Assembly (NCBI GenBank): GCA_964017195.1
Contig: OZ024894.1
Span: 33,101,184-33,165,183, forward strand
From: Siderastrea radians
Taxonomy: Eukaryota > Cnidaria > Anthozoa > Scleractinia > Rhizangiidae
Direction of reading: 5' to 3'
Length of the DNA stretch: 64,000 nt
Under the pieces are notes generated by a model. The model saw only the letters and a list, made by a program, of their open reading frames with translations. It searched no databases and was not told the DNA's origin. Every line of letters starts with the position of its first letter. Within the stretch, counting starts at the first letter, position 1. The position numbers and the translations under genes are program-made. Shown here in pieces: positions 1 to 12,800 of this stretch.

Positions 1-212
1 AGTGTGATTTAATTTTATTATATATGAGCCTGCAATCCTCGTGGTTGCAGTTGGCCGCCATGTTTTGTGTTAGTAAGAGATTTGGTGATTAAAGCCTAAT
101 ATTCTACAGGCAAACGTCTTCTCTTATTTACAACAGACTTGAAAGTTCCACAATCATTGGCAGCCAAATACAGAAGATGTTAGTGTGAACAGATATGAAC
201 TGAGATCAATTT

Positions 213-414
213 AGCTGCCAAACCTTGAGGATCCAGGTGGTCTCAGATCAATCTAAGGTTGATCACAGTTTGCCCACCTTGACTCAGAATGTGCCAAAAA
301 GGACAGGTGATGAAGAGAAGAAAGTTAACAGTATGGTTGCTAGACACACCAGAAATAAAACCTCTTGGAGTTTCACAAGTTCCTCTAAAACTCTCACCGC
401 TAGCATTTTAGCAG
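213..414 (+). other. Possible exon of an unrecognised plus-strand transcript
   Basis: A stretch bounded by an AG (TCAATTTAG) and a consensus donor (GCAG|GTGAGT at 415) stays open for about 65 codons from near 216. It has no ATG. I do not recognise the product. It lies on the strand opposite the last intron of the RED gene, so it could be a nested gene, a non-coding RNA exon or chance. Confidence 0.2.
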
Positions 415-838
415 GTGAGTGAGTGCGAAGAAAGCTAAGGAATGAAGCTTACCTATGGGCATTAAATAACAATAAATTAAGAAAGAGAAGGGACTCAAGG
501 TAAACAACAATACAAAAAAATTAATGAGTAAAGATCCATTTCAAAAAAGATGAAGTCTTCAGGTACCCTAACCAGTTATTCTAACATGAGACTGTATTAA
601 TTTATCACCAATTGCAGCACTAGGTGGCTGCACTATGAAATATCCAACATTAAAATAACTTTGTAATTTCCAGTGAAATTATCATTATTTTGCATGTTGC
701 TACACTCACAGTATTGTACGTATACTAAGTTGTATGCATTGCTGACGCCACTGTGCTTTAGCAGTCTATATACTACTACTATAACAATTAAAAAAATACT
801 GCAATTATTATAAGTTATCTAAAATAAACTTCACTAAC

Positions 839-3800
839 TTTGGAAGAGCTTCTCTGCTTTCCATGTAACTATGGTAGTCCTCTTCAGTTTCAAAATCCCA
901 CCGTTTTATAGGACCTTTCTTGTTACCCTGTAGGATTGTTGAAGAAACCAGAGAATAATCAATTTAAGAGTGTTGTACGTCCTCTCCTCTAGAATGGAAC
1001 CTTGATTTGCACTATTTAAGAAAACACACAGTTGTGACCATAACAACTACTGGGTGGTATTTTTTAAGCCTACGGTGTAGTATAACTATTAGGAAGAGAA
1101 TTGATACATAATTTTTTCAAACTAAAGAATCAATTTTTATAATGGTTATGGAATAGAAATGACAACTTCAATTGAAAGTTTACAGGGAAAGGCCCAGATT
1201 GCAGTGTTTTCTTGTATTCAGATACACCCATGCATTCTAAAATAAAATAACATCCATGGCCAAAAAATGAAAGTTAAGTTTCTTCCTTCTCAACAAGTAT
1301 TACAAAGCAACAATGTGACATCAGGACTATTGTAATATATAAATATTTAGAGTGAAACTAGACGATACTTTAAACAATTAAGACTTTAAATTATTTCTGT
1401 AACTAGCCAAAACAAACAAAGAAACAAACAAACAAACAAAATGTGTTGTTATGAACTAACACAAATCAAAAGAATGTTACTCTTCAAGTATAATTGCAAA
1501 ATAATATAATTAGTTTCAGGTGTAGTAACAAAACAAAAATTAATGTACTAACAAATTGTGCAAAGTATTTTCGGCCTTGTAAAGTTCCAACCGCATAATC
1601 CTGTTACCAGTTAGTGAAAAGAGTTTGCATTTAATAGTTAAAACAAAAATTACTTTACTTTACTTTAACAAATGAAATTTGTTTATTAATTAATGTTTCC
1701 AAATAATGTTGACCATTAAATGTTTGTACAGCTCAAAAGAAGTGCTTCAAAAGCTTGACAATACAGGAAACACATTGGTTTAGAATGCTACCCATAAGAA
1801 TCAGAAATTGAAAATTATTGATTCTGACCTGCTGCACAATCCAAAGTTAATGTTTCAGTTAATGAACTTAGGGCCTCCAAAGGCTAGAATTTAGTTGTCG
1901 ATAACTATTTGTCTGTCCGATGCAAGCATTACACACATTGGAATGTTAGTTGTCGATAACTAAGTCAGGCCAGTGAAAGCTTGGGAACTAACATTCACTA
2001 TGCACGCTCATAACGCAATACATTTCCAAAATGGCGTGGGCAGTTACGACAGTTGTCTACAACTAAACCAATCATTCCCACAGATGAGAAAAATGACAAC
2101 TAAGCAGTTTCTCTTTTTTGAAAAGGGAAACTGCCTAGTTGTTGACAACTAAAAATTGAGCGTTCAGTTGTTGACAACTCGTCTCACACACGTTTTTTAG
2201 TTGTTGATAATATTTAGTTGTCTAGTCTGTGGAGGCCCTTAGGTGTGCTAAGGCTTCCAAAGAATGCTCTTTTAAATTTTCCATCTAACCCAGATAAGAG
2301 TGCAAAATTGTATGCTGTGTCCTTGCTTAAAATGGACAGAATAAGAAAAACTTATCCATGGTAGAGGAGGCCATTTTACAGTGTAGGTAACTGAGTTTTG
2401 ATACATTAAATTTTACTGCAGTTTTAAGAGTTTTGATTACCTTTGGAAATTGTAAATATTGTAATTAGTTTTATATTTCTGGATATAATTATGTGGTTAT
2501 TTTTTAAAATATGTATTCAGTGTAGCAGTACTTGTGAAACTGGGGTAGTTTGGCCCACTTTTGGGATGTCAGTCAAAATGAACTGCAAAAAATGGCCAGA
2601 CCCAGTGTGCCAACTAAGCAAATTGTTGTTAGCATGGATGATAATCAAACTTAAATGCCATTTAACAGTTTTACCACAATCAATTTTTGACTTGTGCTCT
2701 TTTCAATTTGTTCTAGTTGCAAGGCTGTCATTAAGCTATGAGTCACCTGTTCCCTTGACCTTCACACCCATAACAAACTTGGTGCTTTGTGAGTAAATTA
2801 TACCAACAACAGCCAAGTTCACCCATAACGCCAAGGTGCCATCAGGCATAATCAGCCGTAACAAGGGCTATGGGTCACGGCCCTTAATGACAGCCCTGAG
2901 TTGTATCACTGTTAGAATCTAAGATCTCCACTTCTACTGTTCCCCCTTTGTAACAAACCCTTCCGTTCAACAGTAAGAAGACAGTTTGTTCTAAATGTTA
3001 GCAATAATTGTTTTTTTTGGACTTACCAGATCCATTTTACTATAGTCAGCTTCCTCATCACTGTCATACGGCCCATTTGCAGCCCTAAACAATGCAAAAA
3101 ATACCATTAATTGTTTTACGTATGTCAGTTTTAACAAGAGTCAGTTTAGTACTGACGTTCACTTGACATTTTGTTAGTGTACCTTTACGCCAAACAAGCA
3201 AACTCACAAGCACTTGCTCATGAGTAGAAATGACTTATTTAGGAAGATCAAAGGGCCTCTGCTCGCAGGGTAGTTAGCTGCAAGCTCTGGTGCCTATTTT
3301 GAGGACAAACAGCTAGCCAGAATATCATTCATTAGTCAAGTCACATCTGATTTTGGATTTAAAGTGAAACTGCATGTTGTCAGCACCTATGTTCGACACT
3401 GGTGTGGCTTTTTTGACTGGTGTGTTCAGAATCTAAAGTTTTGAGCTGAAATGCTCAGTGACTGCTGAGACCAAAAGCAGATGAAAATAAAATTTCTGAT
3501 CACAGACTGACAATACAGTAGAACCCCACTGTACAATCACCTATTCGTAATTAATCTGACCACCTCACCATAATGACCACATTTTTGTGCCTTAGAAGAA
3601 TGCTCAGTGATTCTCTTTTCTAAAAACCTTGTTTATTTAACCACGATCTCATTGATGCAACCAACACCCCAAAACTGTTAATGGTTTATAAAGTCACCCT
3701 GTTAAAACAACCACTCAAAATGCCTAATGGTTTTAATGAGAAAATAAAACATAGGCACGCAATGTGTGCTGAGCCAATGACGTTTTGTTCCGCAATATGG

Positions 3801-6800
3801 TGAAATTTATGAACACAACCTATGGGTTTCACACCACTGCAGTGCGGACTGTGTGGTCCCCTCCATCTTCCCCAACAACTTGCGGCTAATGTGACAAGTC
3901 TTCGCCAGAGCAAGGAATATTCATTTATCATAAAACAGGGCAACAAAGCAGCGACTACGTGACAGTTAACTATGGCGTGACATTAGGCTTGTGTGCGAAT
4001 TAAATAAAGCAAAGCTCTTCGTTTCCCTTTTCCTCAAAGACAACATATCCTAACACGTCAGTTTCTTGCATTTTTTATGTATTCAAGTCCTGATAGGCAT
4101 GAAAAAACGCAAAATTCAGTAGGTCTCTATTAGAATGCTTTGTCATTTGCGTTCCGTTCGAGATGTTTTTAAGCGTTGCGTTACATTATCTGTCAACTAT
4201 GCAAATTTGTTCAACATACGCTTTGAACTATAAATAATCCCGAAGTAAAGTTTGGTACCTTGTAAAGATTTTATTCTAATTAATTGATCACCACTGTAAC
4301 TTGGATTTTTAATACTAGTTTCATTCAAGTTTTTCAGTTTTAGGAATAGCTAGGAACAAGCCCCCGCAAATTCTGATTTTACTTTGTCTAATTTGCATAA
4401 GCGGGTTGAAATTTGATACACGCAGAGTGTCACAGTTGATCTATTGAACCCGTTTTGGTTGTAGTGTTTGTAGCCGGATAAATATTCTGCTTTGCCTTCA
4501 AACAGCACAGCACCGAAATATTTTTATCCAGCTTGCTTTTTCAAGAATAAATAAATTGTATTACGTTCCGCAAAAACCGCTTGCTTCTCAGCTGGGGATT
4601 CTCATTATTTATCTTTCTTTTGTAATTCCACTAGAAAGCGAAAAACAATCAACGCCGTCAAGCTGGTCGGAAGTTTAAATGTTCTTCTACGAAAACTAAT
4701 AATTCCCCTTGGAAATTAATAAAGGAAAACAAACACAAACAACGTGTGCATGAATTCACGCACTTAGATCTCAAATTGACGAGCGCGTCTTGTGTATAAT
4801 TTCTGATGTGTTTGCTGCCGTGAAAATTTGTACCACGGCTAAGTATACGTAAACGCAGGACTTCATCGCGAATAAAATCCTGCCAGACCTAAAGTATACA
4901 AAACAGCACATTCGAAGTAACATTAAATAGTTCCTGTTGATCGCAAAAAAAATTAAATAGTTCCTGTTGATCGAAACTCGCTGATGCAAAACACTTCAAA
5001 GCCCGGGCGTTCTCCCATAGTATAAACTGTAAGGGTATGTGCCGCTGATAAGGTAGGGGTTTCATTGTCCCGGTGCACACCCTCACCCATCGTCTCACAG
5101 AATATCCCCCCAGCCTCACAGACTGTAAGACAGACGTATCTCATATATCGTTGATTTTTAGGCTCTGACAGTAGCCATACGTCTTTGGCTAAAAAGGAAA
5201 AAGTTGACAAAAACAAAAAAAACAAAAAACAAAACAAATGTATCTATAAACTGGTTTTCAATTTATTGCCTTCCTACGTACAGTATGTTGCTTTCCTCTG
5301 TTGTTTTCTCTCTGTGCCTGCCACCTTTTCATAGGCTAACATTATTCAACACTACCCTGTTAATCTGGGTTCCAGATTACTTATAAAGGCAGAGGGTCAA
5401 TAAGGAATTTTGAGGGGTCAATAGATGTGGATCTCTTCAAATCTTCTCAAGTTGACCATTTATTTTGTTGGGTCATGTTCCCAGCTTTGTCGGGTTTTTG
5501 ACCCGAGACCCCTCTCTTATCTGGAACAGTGGTTAATATAATATGAACATCCTGTTCTGCTGTACTACAATTACTCAAAGTTCATAAAAATTTATGTCAG
5601 TCCAATCTTACCCTGGATAACACTCAGAATAACTGTCTGGAATATAGTTGACATCTTTCACTTTGCGAGAGCTTCGATCCTTTTTCCTTCTGTTTAAAAA
5701 ATGTTAAGTTCCATCGTTATCATCTTGGTAATAGCAACCATAACAACGTATTGATGACATTACACTGTAGGATGCCTCCTCAAGGCAGATGCAGATTTGG
5801 TCCTTAACTGCATCAAGGTGCCTTCTCAGAGTAAACTAAAGTTTGCAAACTCACTCTGACACACTTGAATAAAAGTTGGCATGGACTAGTGTTTTCACAC
5901 AGAAAACCCTACAAACATAGATTTGCTGCTTTAAGTCCTAATGCAGTGGAAATTGTTTCCTTTTAATATACCTTCTGTTTTGCTTTCTTCTTCTGTTTAC
6001 ACACCAAAGGCAAGTTAAAATATGCCAACACAAAAACTGACAAGAAAAGGGACTTCAGTGGAACTTGCCTTATGACTGCCCTGTTAACCCTTTAAACCCT
6101 GATATAAAAATACATATTCTCCTTACTGTTTTCCATACATTTCTTATGAAATGGCTACTAAGGAGAATTTGTCTAAATATCAAGACATCTTATTCTTGGT
6201 GATCACTTCCTTTATTCTCATCACTTGAGTTTTTGAGCAAGTAGTGATAATGTAAAGAGAAATTTCATTTTCATCACTGTCAGGGCTTCAAGGGTTAATA
6301 CACTACTATTGGTCTAAATGATAGCGTATAAATGCAGTTAGTTTCTCACATGAAAACCTCTTCATCTAACCACTCCATTAATAAGAACATGTTTTAAGCC
6401 CGTTGGTGGTTGTATTATGTTAATGGGGTTACACTGTCGTTCTATTTACTACCAACAGTTTGCCAACACACTGGGTGTTGAGCAGCAAACTGCCAGTTGG
6501 ATACTCAGTGAATTGTTGCCTGGATAAACTACGCCTTTGACAATAATAATTTTCTCCTTCAAGATCAGGTATAAACACACTTTCTCAGAGGTTTGGTGGG
6601 GGGGGGGGGGTTGCTCGCATGGATTTTTAAAGTCCCATTCATGCTCCACTCTTTTGGGTCTTTCACTTGTACTGTAATTTTGCGTATTAAAGCAATTAAG
6701 GTTTGTGAATCCCCAGTAATGCTATGGGAAAGAAAGCTTTTTGCTGCAATGTTCACACATGCCAACATCTCAAAGGATACTTTGGGTCAACTGAATCCCA

Positions 6801-9800
6801 AGCTGCTCTCTCCTCCATTTCATGCTAGACAAAGCAACAAAATATTTTTAGAAATACTAATTACAAGAACAAGAATGATATAAAAATTATAATTTTGATT
6901 TTGATAAAGCATGTGCCATTAATAACAAAACTCAGAAGGCCTTCAGAAGTCTTTTTGGGGATCCCTGAGAATGAATTGGTCCCATGGATTCACAACCATC
7001 TGTGATGTTGTACCTTGCTGGGGTGGGGAGGGGGCTATGTCCAGTGCTCCTGACAGGTATAATCATGCCAAATTGGTTTGAGGGAGTGGGTCAGACAAAA
7101 CAGTATCCCAATCTTCCAGGTTGGGGGTTGGGCATAGGTCTGCAACTCCACCCCAACAACAATAGCATTGATACAGAAACCAAAGAGGTCCCATGAGTAA
7201 GCAAGCAGTGGTTTCATAAAATGATGTTTTAATCAACATAGAGCATCCTTATGTAAACAAAAGAGCTCACACTAATTACTTATTATAAAAAAAAATTTAA
7301 AGAGAATAAAAGAACATAAACATTATGAAAATTCAGAAAAAGTGTTAAGACGGAATCCATTAGGAAATCGAGTAATCAGTGGACAAAAATCTTGTACCAG
7401 AATAATTTAAAATATATCGCATTCTTTTTCACACTTTTTAAGAGCTATAGACGTAATTAGTTATCTGTAATAACACCAAAGACAATTTCTTATGGGAGCC
7501 CGTGAAATTAAATTTCAAATTTCACAGGAATTGTGTAAACACGGGTAAAATAGGTAAATTTTTATGCGTAAGATTTCATTTTGTGAAATTTGAAATTTAT
7601 TTTCTCGGGCTCCCATAAGAAATTGTCTTTGGGGTTATTACAGATAACAAATTACATTCATAGCTCTCGAAAAATGTAAAAAAGAATGCGATGTGCTTTA
7701 AATTATTCTGCTACAAGAATTTTGTCCACTGAAAATTAAAATTACTCAATTTCCTAATGGATTCCGTCTTAAAGCCAATAGACAAGAGATGCCTGGGATT
7801 TAAGGAGCACACTGTCGTAAATGCTCATAGCAAAGATGCTCAGTCCACATATGGTTATCAGCAACAAAGTATTTCAACTCACTTGAGAATTTACTTAACA
7901 CCCTACAGGTTGACTTTTCTACGTACATATTGTATTTTGTAGTTTGTAAAGTCACGTGCAAAATACTACACATGACTTACTAAATGAAGTCATAAAGTAT
8001 GACTTACAAATAATTGAAATGTTAGTCAAAAGCAAGACCTAAAATGCAAACACACCTTTTTTCCATATGCTTGTGTCACTGACTTGGCAAATTCTTCAGC
8101 TGAGACATCTGGAAATATCATAAGGAAAATATCATGAAACAAGTCTAAATGTTTAAAGTAGTGCATAACTGGAGGGTGACATATCAAAACACAAACTGTG
8201 AGAAAAATAAATAACATACTGCAAAAGAAATAAACAAGGTTATGCGGCCATAATTATAGTAATGAAAATCAAGTTATAGTTTGTTTATATTTCTTTAGCA
8301 TGCATGCATCAGATGACATACAGTGCTCATTATCTCACCTTTCTTGTTAAACTGTGCCTGTAGGAAAAAGAAAAACAACTTTATTTATTTCATGTTAACA
8401 AATAAAGACACAGTTCTTACTGTAGGTATTCTGTTGACAACCCTAGCTACAAATCATTATTGGTTCACTACAAAGAAGGTGACTACAATGTAAACTACAA
8501 CCAGTCTTCTCAATATTAAAATTAAAGTGCCCGAGACACTTGTTGAAAGTGTAGTTAGGAACAACAATTGTATCATCTTGCTACTACTTTAAAAGCACTA
8601 AAAAATGCTCCCTCCCCCTATATTCCGTACTGCAAAAGTCATTGTTTGTAGTTGAACTCATCTGAGATCTCTTTTCTCTTATTGGTGGTTTTAAATTTGT
8701 TCTCTAACAATCTCAACAATCTCAGGATGATAATGATAGACCACAGTTCTCTTGGCTAGGACTTACTTCGTCTTCTCCACCTGCAGACTTCTCAAAGTAA
8801 CTTGAAGAACTCTTGGATTTTTTTCGGTCTCTATCTCTTTCTTTTTCTTTTGCCTTTCCTTTCTTTTCATATTCTTTCGTACTCTCAGTGGGATCGTATT
8901 CCCCAATGTCTCCAAAGATACTGCAAAATTATATGAATGTGAAATATTTTCATTTGGTGGGTGAGCGCTGGTTTTGTTCTTAATGTTACCCCTTCAAAGC
9001 CCTAAGAAAGACAGTTGGCAACATAATGTCGTAGATTTTTATGAATATTTCCCACCAGAACTGAGACCATGACAACAAGACACTCCTATCTATGATACGA
9101 TTGACCACCCCTACAACCATACGTACTGAGAGCTGTAAAATAAGCTGCAGTCCAGGGGTATACCTACAGTGCTGCATCATTGCTGTACCTCTGCCACTTG
9201 CAAAAACAGCGTGGTTAAGTGTCAAATTCACACATTCAACTCATCCTTTAACCCTTTAAGCCCAATAGTGACAAGCATCTATCTAATTTCTCATTGCAAT
9301 ATCACTGCTTGATTAAACATACAGGTCACAAGAATTAAGGTAATGATCACCAAAATGAAATGTCTTGATGTTTGTGGAAATTCTCTCAACTAGTACCAAA
9401 AGAAATGTATGGAGAAAATTAAGGAGAATATGCATATTAACATTGGGGCTTAAAGGGTTAATAGTTCTTGGATGCAACTGGTCAGATGAAATGGAAGCCA
9501 TCAAAAAAGTTGTCACAAAAGTTTCTCAAACTCATTAAAATTCATAAGGAGAAACAAAAGAAATCACTACCATGACGGTGGTTTGGATACCACATCTCAA
9601 TTAGCATCAAATTTTGCAAACTTTTGCTTTGAATTTCTCCAAGAATTATGAATGGTTTGAGAAGCAATATCAAAAATTCGAAAGAGTGTTTCATCAGGTA
9701 TCCAAACATCTCGGAGTTGGTTAAAAAACTCAGCTGCGCCTCATTTGTTCAACCTACTTCTTGGTGTTTGGATATCCTAATGCAACACTCATTGCCGTGT

Positions 9801-12800
9801 TTGATACATTACGTAAAAAGTTGTCAATTAACAAATAGATTCCATTTGGCCGTGGGTGTGTACTCTGACAATGCACAAATCACATTGAAAGTATGCTACG
9901 AGCCGCAGGTGAGTAGAGTGACTGATGTTCTGACTACGTTTTGACATACTCTGTGCATTATCAGAGTGTGGAATCTATTTGTTTTATACATCGATTTGAT
10001 AAATCGGTTATCCTGCACAAAATTAAAAATTAATGATTTTTTTAATATTGTCATAGTGATGATTTCTGAATGCATAACTATATTACACTTTTTTAATGTT
10101 ATACTTTAAACCAATCAGTTTCTTTTAAATCCTTAACTTCTTTCACAAGTGCTGCTACATGTATGATTTGTAGCTTTCAACGGTTTAAAGAGTTAATCTG
10201 CCAGATGTAATTCAGTAAATAGTCATGTGTTGGGGTGTCCTAATCCCTCTCCCTTCCTCCCTCCCTCCCTCCCTTTGTTTGTCATTTGCAACAAATTTCA
10301 CTCTCTTCTTCATCTCTCAACCTTTATTCATTTCCTCATCTAAGGCAGTGGCTAAAACACCAAGAAGAAAATTTCGTGAATTAGTGTTTTGAATTTTTTC
10401 TTTCTCCTACCTATCTTCAGCTCCAGCAGGACGCACTTTCTGTCCTTGCTTTTCATTCTTTTCTTTTTCTTTCCCTGAAAGCAGCACAAGAAGAAACCAA
10501 TGTTACATATAAACACCGTTTACTTGGCAATTCTCTTGGAGAAGGAAAACAGGCTTAATTCACTGTCAAAAGCACATCAGTTTAAAATTAGGCAAATCTC
10601 CCAAATTTTGTTTTGAAACAATGAAAACTAGTAAACTCATTACCAGTTTTTACTTAAATGTCAGTCACAGAGTCACACAACATCATTCAAAGGTTTGCCT
10701 CCAGGAGTGATGGAGTGAAATTCTGGAAAGCCCAATTTTTGACAAGAACATTCTGGCTGTTCCAGCCTTGTGGGCTGTTTGCAGCCCAAGTTCCACTTTA
10801 ACTCTACATGCTGGTCATACGCAACAAACAGTACCTTTGTCCTTCTTCTTAACCTTCTTTCCTCCCCTTGTGCCTTGTCGCAGGTACAGTAGAATCTGAG
10901 TCAATTTGTTGATCACAATGTCATTCGTAGTTAGTGTTGCCTGGGTCTAGAGGAAAAATATTAATGGGATAAACCAAACCCTATTAACATTCTTTCTGAA
11001 GGAAGCTTCTGTTGTTTATAACTGCACTTAAGAGGCAAATGCCTTACTGAAATGCAGCTGAAATTCCTTACTTCAATTCCAGGACAATCTGCTTTACTCC
11101 TAATCAGAGTTGTAGGAATGTCACTTTCAGCATACTCATCTTCTATGTCAAACACATAAGCCTGTGTTGCACAACAAAGACAAAAGACAGTTACAATGAA
11201 TCATCACTACGGGTTAAAGAAAAAAAATCAAAGCCACCTAGCTTTAATTAAACTGCATCTACATAACTGTCTGCAATATTGGCAACATGTTTCTACCATA
11301 AAATGTTGTGCTAAGAATCTTCCTGTTACTTTTAACAATAATTGTGATGAATGCTGCTGTATAAATGCAAGTGCCCCCTCCCACTTCGTTGGCTGACACA
11401 AAGATACAACCCTGTGTCTAGAATTTGCGACAAGGCAAGCAGAGGAGGTTATCTTACCATTCGTCCTGGTTGAAACAGTTCATTCCTCTCAGCTGGTCTA
11501 TTTCTAAACAGTGCTTTGTATATCTTTTGACCTAATGTGAAAACAAAGTCATAACAATGATTTCTAAACAGTGCTTTGTATATCTTTTGACCTAATGTGA
11601 AAACAAAGTCATAACAATGATTTTTACTCCTTAGATGACAAGGGAATGGCACAATGAATTTTGCTGCAGCTTTCCAAACTAGTGTTCACTTGCCAGCTTG
11701 AAGTGCACTTATGACAGTCATTAAACCAACAAACATAACTGTTGATACAATGTAAAATGTGCGTGTGGTATGCAATCGTGTACATGTTCAGTTACCTAGT
11801 TTTGTTGTGAACGCAATCTCATCTGCATCATCATCTTCTTCCCTGTTACAAACAAAATCATAAGTTTAAGTAATATTTCACTTTGAGTGCAGCAAAAATG
11901 TGTACAACAAAACATGCATTATGTATGTTGCTGGGTCCAGTTGTTCAAAGCAGTGTTTTAAAAGGCAACCCAGGATTAGTGCTAATTTTGAATCCACCTT
12001 TACAGCTTAACAACATGGACTCCAGTATATAATTCTTGCATTGCAATTTGACTTTGGCATCTTTCAAATTGCCATGTAAAATTAACAGTGGAAACACTTA
12101 AAGCAGAAACCTTGGTCAACATTTTACCCAGGGTTAGTATTAATCAGCTTTTCAAAAACCAGGTCCTGTGGGTTAAAATAGATCCTAGCCTGTGGTTCTT
12201 AAGTGCATCTGGATTTAATTGTTCTTAACTGGCACATTCAAGGCTGAAAAGCATTGTTCCAGCACTCAGAAAAAAGATGAGCAGAACTCTTAACAATATG
12301 GTGATATTTGTTTCCCATTTTCTCAAAAATTTGTCAAACTATAACTTGGAATTCTGAGGAGGAGATAAAGAGAACATTAACAACATATAACATACTTGTC
12401 AGTTTGTTTGCTTTTTGTTTTCTTTGCATGGAGTTCCTCATTTTCTTCATCCTCCTCAGCAATTTCACTACGCACCTAAAACAAAATAAGCAAAAGTCAG
12501 GTTAGAGTACATCTTTTCAGTGGTTTCATTAGAAGGCAGCTACCAGTCACCAGCCAACTGACACCTATTTGATCTCAAGTAGCTCCCTTCTTCAAAACTA
12601 TTACTACCTTTTGTAGTACCTGAAGAGATGTAAAAAGTAGCAGAAGAAAAAAAGCAATTGTATTAGTAGCAATGCCTTGTTTGTCCATCAGAGAAACTGG
12701 TGCTCAAAACTTTTATTGGCAGGAAAAATTCTTGGCCCCAAGCCCTTATTGACTTTGCTTCTTTGTCTCAATTTTCTTTTAAAATCTTATGAAAATTTTC

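Noticed and set aside
3515..3720. Possible repeat with motif ACCACC/AACCAC
   Set aside because: Only weak internal repetition; no boundaries or second copy in the window.
9648..9944. 98-codon plus-strand ORF in a RED intron
   Set aside because: It spans two hairpin MITEs (9687-9793 and 9830-9983).
11930..12190. Possible inverted-repeat element in a RED intron
   Set aside because: The words CCAGTTGTTCAAAGC and GCTTTTCAAAAACCAGG pair only loosely; ends and target site could not be defined.
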